Source: Chlorobiota bacterium | Lineage (GTDB): Bacteria > Bacteroidota > Bacteroidia > Bacteroidales > F082 | DNA: 64,000 bases | Reading direction: 5' to 3' | Assembly: GCA_013151215.1 (NCBI GenBank) | Contig: JAADIS010000062.1 | Location: 1 to 64,000 of the forward strand | Shown here: positions 62,107 through 64,000 of the stretch, in pieces | Position numbering within the stretch: position 1 is the first letter of the stretch | How the letters are laid out: each line of letters starts with the position of its first letter | Translations under genes and position numbers: made by a program | The notes under the pieces: generated by a model | Told to the model about the DNA's origin: nothing | Database searches by the model: none | What the model saw: only the letters and a program-made list of their open reading frames with translations

Positions 62107-62325
62107 GTGGATGATGAATTAAGCAAGAAAATAAAAGTAAAGGCTGCGGCTCAAGCATTTGTCGGCTCAATATATATGTGGGCTATATTGCTTCTTGTTA
62201 GTATGAGAACCGATTGGGGCAGAAATGTGCTGATAGTTGCCGGAATTGTAGGAATATTATTGATATTCATTGGTTTATGGGTTTATTATAATACTAAAGG
62301 TATTGGGAATGAGGACTCGAATTAA
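62107..62325 (+). CDS. Small membrane protein, paralogue-like
   Basis: A 72-residue protein starting with GTG. It has the same [15 protein letters not shown] opening and central membrane segment ([17 protein letters not shown]) as the protein at 61597, then a second helix ([20 protein letters not shown]). The HTH gene begins inside its last codons (17-nt overlap), which ties the proteins together. Small membrane proteins placed just before Cro/C1-type regulators are common; their function is not established. Confidence 0.62.
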   Translation: MDDELSKKIKVKAAAQAFVGSIYMWAILLLVSMRTDWGRNVLIVAGIVGILLIFIGLWVYYNTKGIGNEDSN

Positions 62326-62524
62326 AGAATTAAGGGCGCGCGATAATTTGACTCAGCTAGATTTGGCAATGAAAGTCGGTGTAAGGAGAGAAACTATTGT
62401 TTTTCTTGAAAAAGGGAAATACAATCCTTCGTTAAAATTGGCTTTTGATATTGCACAAGTTTTCAACCTTAGTATTGAAGAAGTTTTTGTTTTTGAGGAA
62501 ACCGATAATAAAAAATCAAAATAA
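62309..62524 (+). CDS. Cro/C1-type HTH transcriptional regulator
   Basis: A 71-residue DNA-binding protein (start at the ATG at 62309). The Xre-type fold is clear: [36 protein letters not shown] and [20 protein letters not shown], followed by a short acidic/basic tail. It is the last gene of a four-gene cassette and overlaps its predecessor. Self-control of the cassette, perhaps through the palindrome at 61565-61576, is the simplest model. Confidence 0.9.
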   Translation: MRTRIKELRARDNLTQLDLAMKVGVRRETIVFLEKGKYNPSLKLAFDIAQVFNLSIEEVFVFEETDNKKSK

Positions 62525-62701
62525 CCACTTTGTTCCTTTCGATGAACATTTCCATCATTTTCTCCAGAAGCGGTTTTTAAGTCTATAAACAACAAGTACG
62601 TTTAAGATTAGGTCATTTCTTAACATTTGAGTATGACAGAAGACTTTATCGTTTCAAATAATAGCCGGTTTTTTTTATTAATCGGATAAGTTACAAAGGG
62701 A

Positions 62702-63145
62702 CTACAAAGCGGTTTTCGAATGTTGTACAAAAGCAAGAACAGACAAAAGCAGGAACAGCAATGTTGATAAAATTCCCCATGATTTCCCGGCTTGAAAGGC
62801 AATGCCTATCATTCCACCCGTACCGGCAAAAAAGAACATAACATAAAGTATCACTGTCCATCTTGTATGTCGAAAATCAACTTTAAACACATAATCAAGC
62901 AATAATTCCACAATTATAAAACCCATCATTGTAACTAATTGAATTATATACATATTCGACCTTCCATATTGTGATGACGTATAAAGAAGGTAAGCCAATG
63001 GAATGATGGTTGCCATGAAGGCAATCCCGGCCCAATATTCAGCAAGCTGTTGATTTAACAACCTAAAGACAAATATTAAATTGCCCGTTAGAAGAACGAA
63101 GATTGCCGAATAAGCACCTATTAGATTTAATTTATAGATATCCAT
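62702..63145 (-). CDS. Four-helix membrane protein of unknown function
   Basis: A 147-residue protein with four hydrophobic helices (about residues 8-30, 38-56, 66-88 and 98-140, the last possibly two). The loop between helices 3 and 4 carries DYVFKVDFRHTRWT. No signal peptide or known motif. It is isolated between the HTH cassette and the truncated subtilisin-like gene. Confidence 0.7.
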   Translation of the reverse strand: MDIYKLNLIGAYSAIFVLLTGNLIFVFRLLNQQLAEYWAGIAFMATIIPLAYLLYTSSQYGRSNMYIIQLVTMMGFIIVELLLDYVFKVDFRHTRWTVILYVMFFFAGTGGMIGIAFQAGKSWGILSTLLFLLLSVLAFVQHSKTAL

Positions 63146-63244
63146 ATTTTATATTCAGTTTAACGATGCGGGCCATAAAGTAAATTCTCGATAAGCTGTT
63201 TTGGATACACTTTCTGAGCAGCAGTTTAAGCGGGCACACGATTT

Positions 63245-64000
63245 TCAACTTCCTTCATTATTTGCCCTCAACAAATAGTTAACAGCCCCCAAGGCATCAA
63301 CAACATGTTTTACTTTATAGCCGTTATACACCAGTTCATAGCTTGTTTCTTTAAGTATCCTTTTGTACTCCGAGGCGGGAAGCCCGTTATTGATTTCCTT
63401 CATCATGGCTACAATACCAGCCAACACAGGTGACATTGAAGAGTTTGAAAAATAAGGGTGTGCTCCAATATTGTTACCGACATTTCTGCCGGATTCCAGA
63501 TAGTTCTTATAAGAAAAAAGCAACAAAACATTATAGTCGAAATGAAAAACATTAAGGTCTGTTTCTCTTGCATACGACTTTGGGGAATACGGGAAAAATC
63601 CAAAAGGAAGAATATTCCCCGGGATGTCATAATGAATGAAAGTAGTAACAATATTATGCTCGATTGCTTTTCTGACAGCCTTGTCGATTTCCTCTCTATA
63701 CTCTTCACTAAAAGCCTGAGCAGAATACGTCAGTATATCAATGTCGTTTTCTATTGCCCAGTCAACAGCCTCGGAAATAGCCTTAGCCTCAACCGAATGA
63801 TCGTTGTTTCTTGCGCATAGTGCATAAATTTCAACATCGGGGGCAATTTCCTTAAGTGTAGTTGCCATCCATAGCCCATGTTCCCCTATGTCGTTAAAGG
63901 CTTCGGTATTTCCTGTAAAATCCTTTCCCCCTGAATAAATGTTTTTGTTGTTTTTATACCCAAAGTATTTTCCTAAAATACCAACCTTGATTCCTTTGCC
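63245..64000 (-). CDS. Subtilisin-like protein, cut by the window edge (N-terminal part missing)
   Basis: The frame is open from the window end to a stop at 63245; at least 251 residues are visible. The histidine motif appears as GEHGLWMATTLKEIAP (canonical HGTHVAG), the serine motif as SNSSMSPVLAGIVAMM, and DIDILTYSAQAFSEEYREEI corresponds to the oxyanion/substrate strand. The usual aspartate motif (V-x-V-x-D-T/S-G) appears as IKVGILGKYFG, with Gly where Asp is expected. If this alignment holds, the enzyme is catalytically dead or repurposed. An internal ATG at 63868 should not be taken as the start. Confidence 0.72.
   Translation of the reverse strand, partial: GKGIKVGILGKYFGYKNNKNIYSGGKDFTGNTEAFNDIGEHGLWMATTLKEIAPDVEIYALCARNNDHSVEAKAISEAVDWAIENDIDILTYSAQAFSEEYREEIDKAVRKAIEHNIVTTFIHYDIPGNILPFGFFPYSPKSYARETDLNVFHFDYNVLLLFSYKNYLESGRNVGNNIGAHPYFSNSSMSPVLAGIVAMMKEINNGLPASEYKRILKETSYELVYNGYKVKHVVDALGAVNYLLRANNEGS

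Overview
The window is chromosomal DNA from a member of the Bacteroidota (probably class Bacteroidia, marine or anaerobic type). Evidence: three clear proteins with type IX secretion (T9SS) C-terminal sorting domains plus the T9SS propeller component PorZ; the lineage-typical gene runs ftsX-DUF3098-uppP-truB and coaX-outer membrane protein-TPR-lptC-CorC-like protein; LeuRS with a Bacteroidota-type insertion; almost no Shine-Dalgarno sequences; and repeated -7 promoter boxes of the form TAnnTTTG. No rRNA, CRISPR array or insertion sequence was seen. Two tRNA genes are present, tRNA-Gln(TTG) and tRNA-Phe(GAA).

Layout. 1-4400: an unrecognised conserved-looking protein, an OB-fold lipoprotein, tRNA-Gln and DNA primase. 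A probable small RNA gene lies on the minus strand between dnaG and the next operon. 4395-9431: a sensor kinase/OmpR-type regulator pair, a glutamine synthetase family enzyme and a CBS-domain CorC-like membrane protein. 9703-15524: a secreted seven-repeat propeller protein, then a minus-strand run of lptC, a TPR protein, an outer membrane protein and coaX. 15634-23803: tRNA-Phe, a barrel-like protein, 6-phosphofructokinase, MscS channel, acyltransferase, methyltransferase, iron-type alcohol dehydrogenase and an ATP-cone/nuclease fusion. 23808-31029: truB, uppP, DUF3098 and ftsX on the minus strand, then a VanX-type dipeptidase, leuS and a DUF3108 protein. 31177-37185: one 2002-residue alpha-2-macroglobulin-like protein.

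37204-50625 is a coherent export locus. Six minus-strand genes (TolC, HlyD-type adaptor, MacB/LolD-type ATPase and three paralogous FtsX-type permeases) stand back to back with a sigma-54-type response regulator and its NtrB-like kinase. A perfect 17-bp palindrome lies in the divergent intergenic region. The adaptor gene is frameshifted by a perfect 8-bp tandem duplication near its 3' end; removing one copy restores a continuous frame with a conserved-looking C terminus.

50626-52250 is a visibly AT-richer patch with two secreted proteins. 52265-58965 returns to housekeeping: ferritin, a beta-lactamase-fold lipoprotein, porZ, recO, lipB and lipA. 59032-64000 is accessory in character. It holds a DUF4143-type ATPase with a duplicated inverted-repeat operator over its promoter, a T9SS cargo protein, a small-membrane-protein/HTH cassette, a four-helix membrane protein, and a subtilisin-like protein cut by the window end that seems to lack the catalytic aspartate.

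The most useful new observations are the 8-bp duplication in the adaptor gene, the small RNA candidate beside dnaG, the operator pair upstream of the ATPase, and the ATP-cone/nuclease fusion. Family assignments rest on motifs read by eye; no database search was possible.
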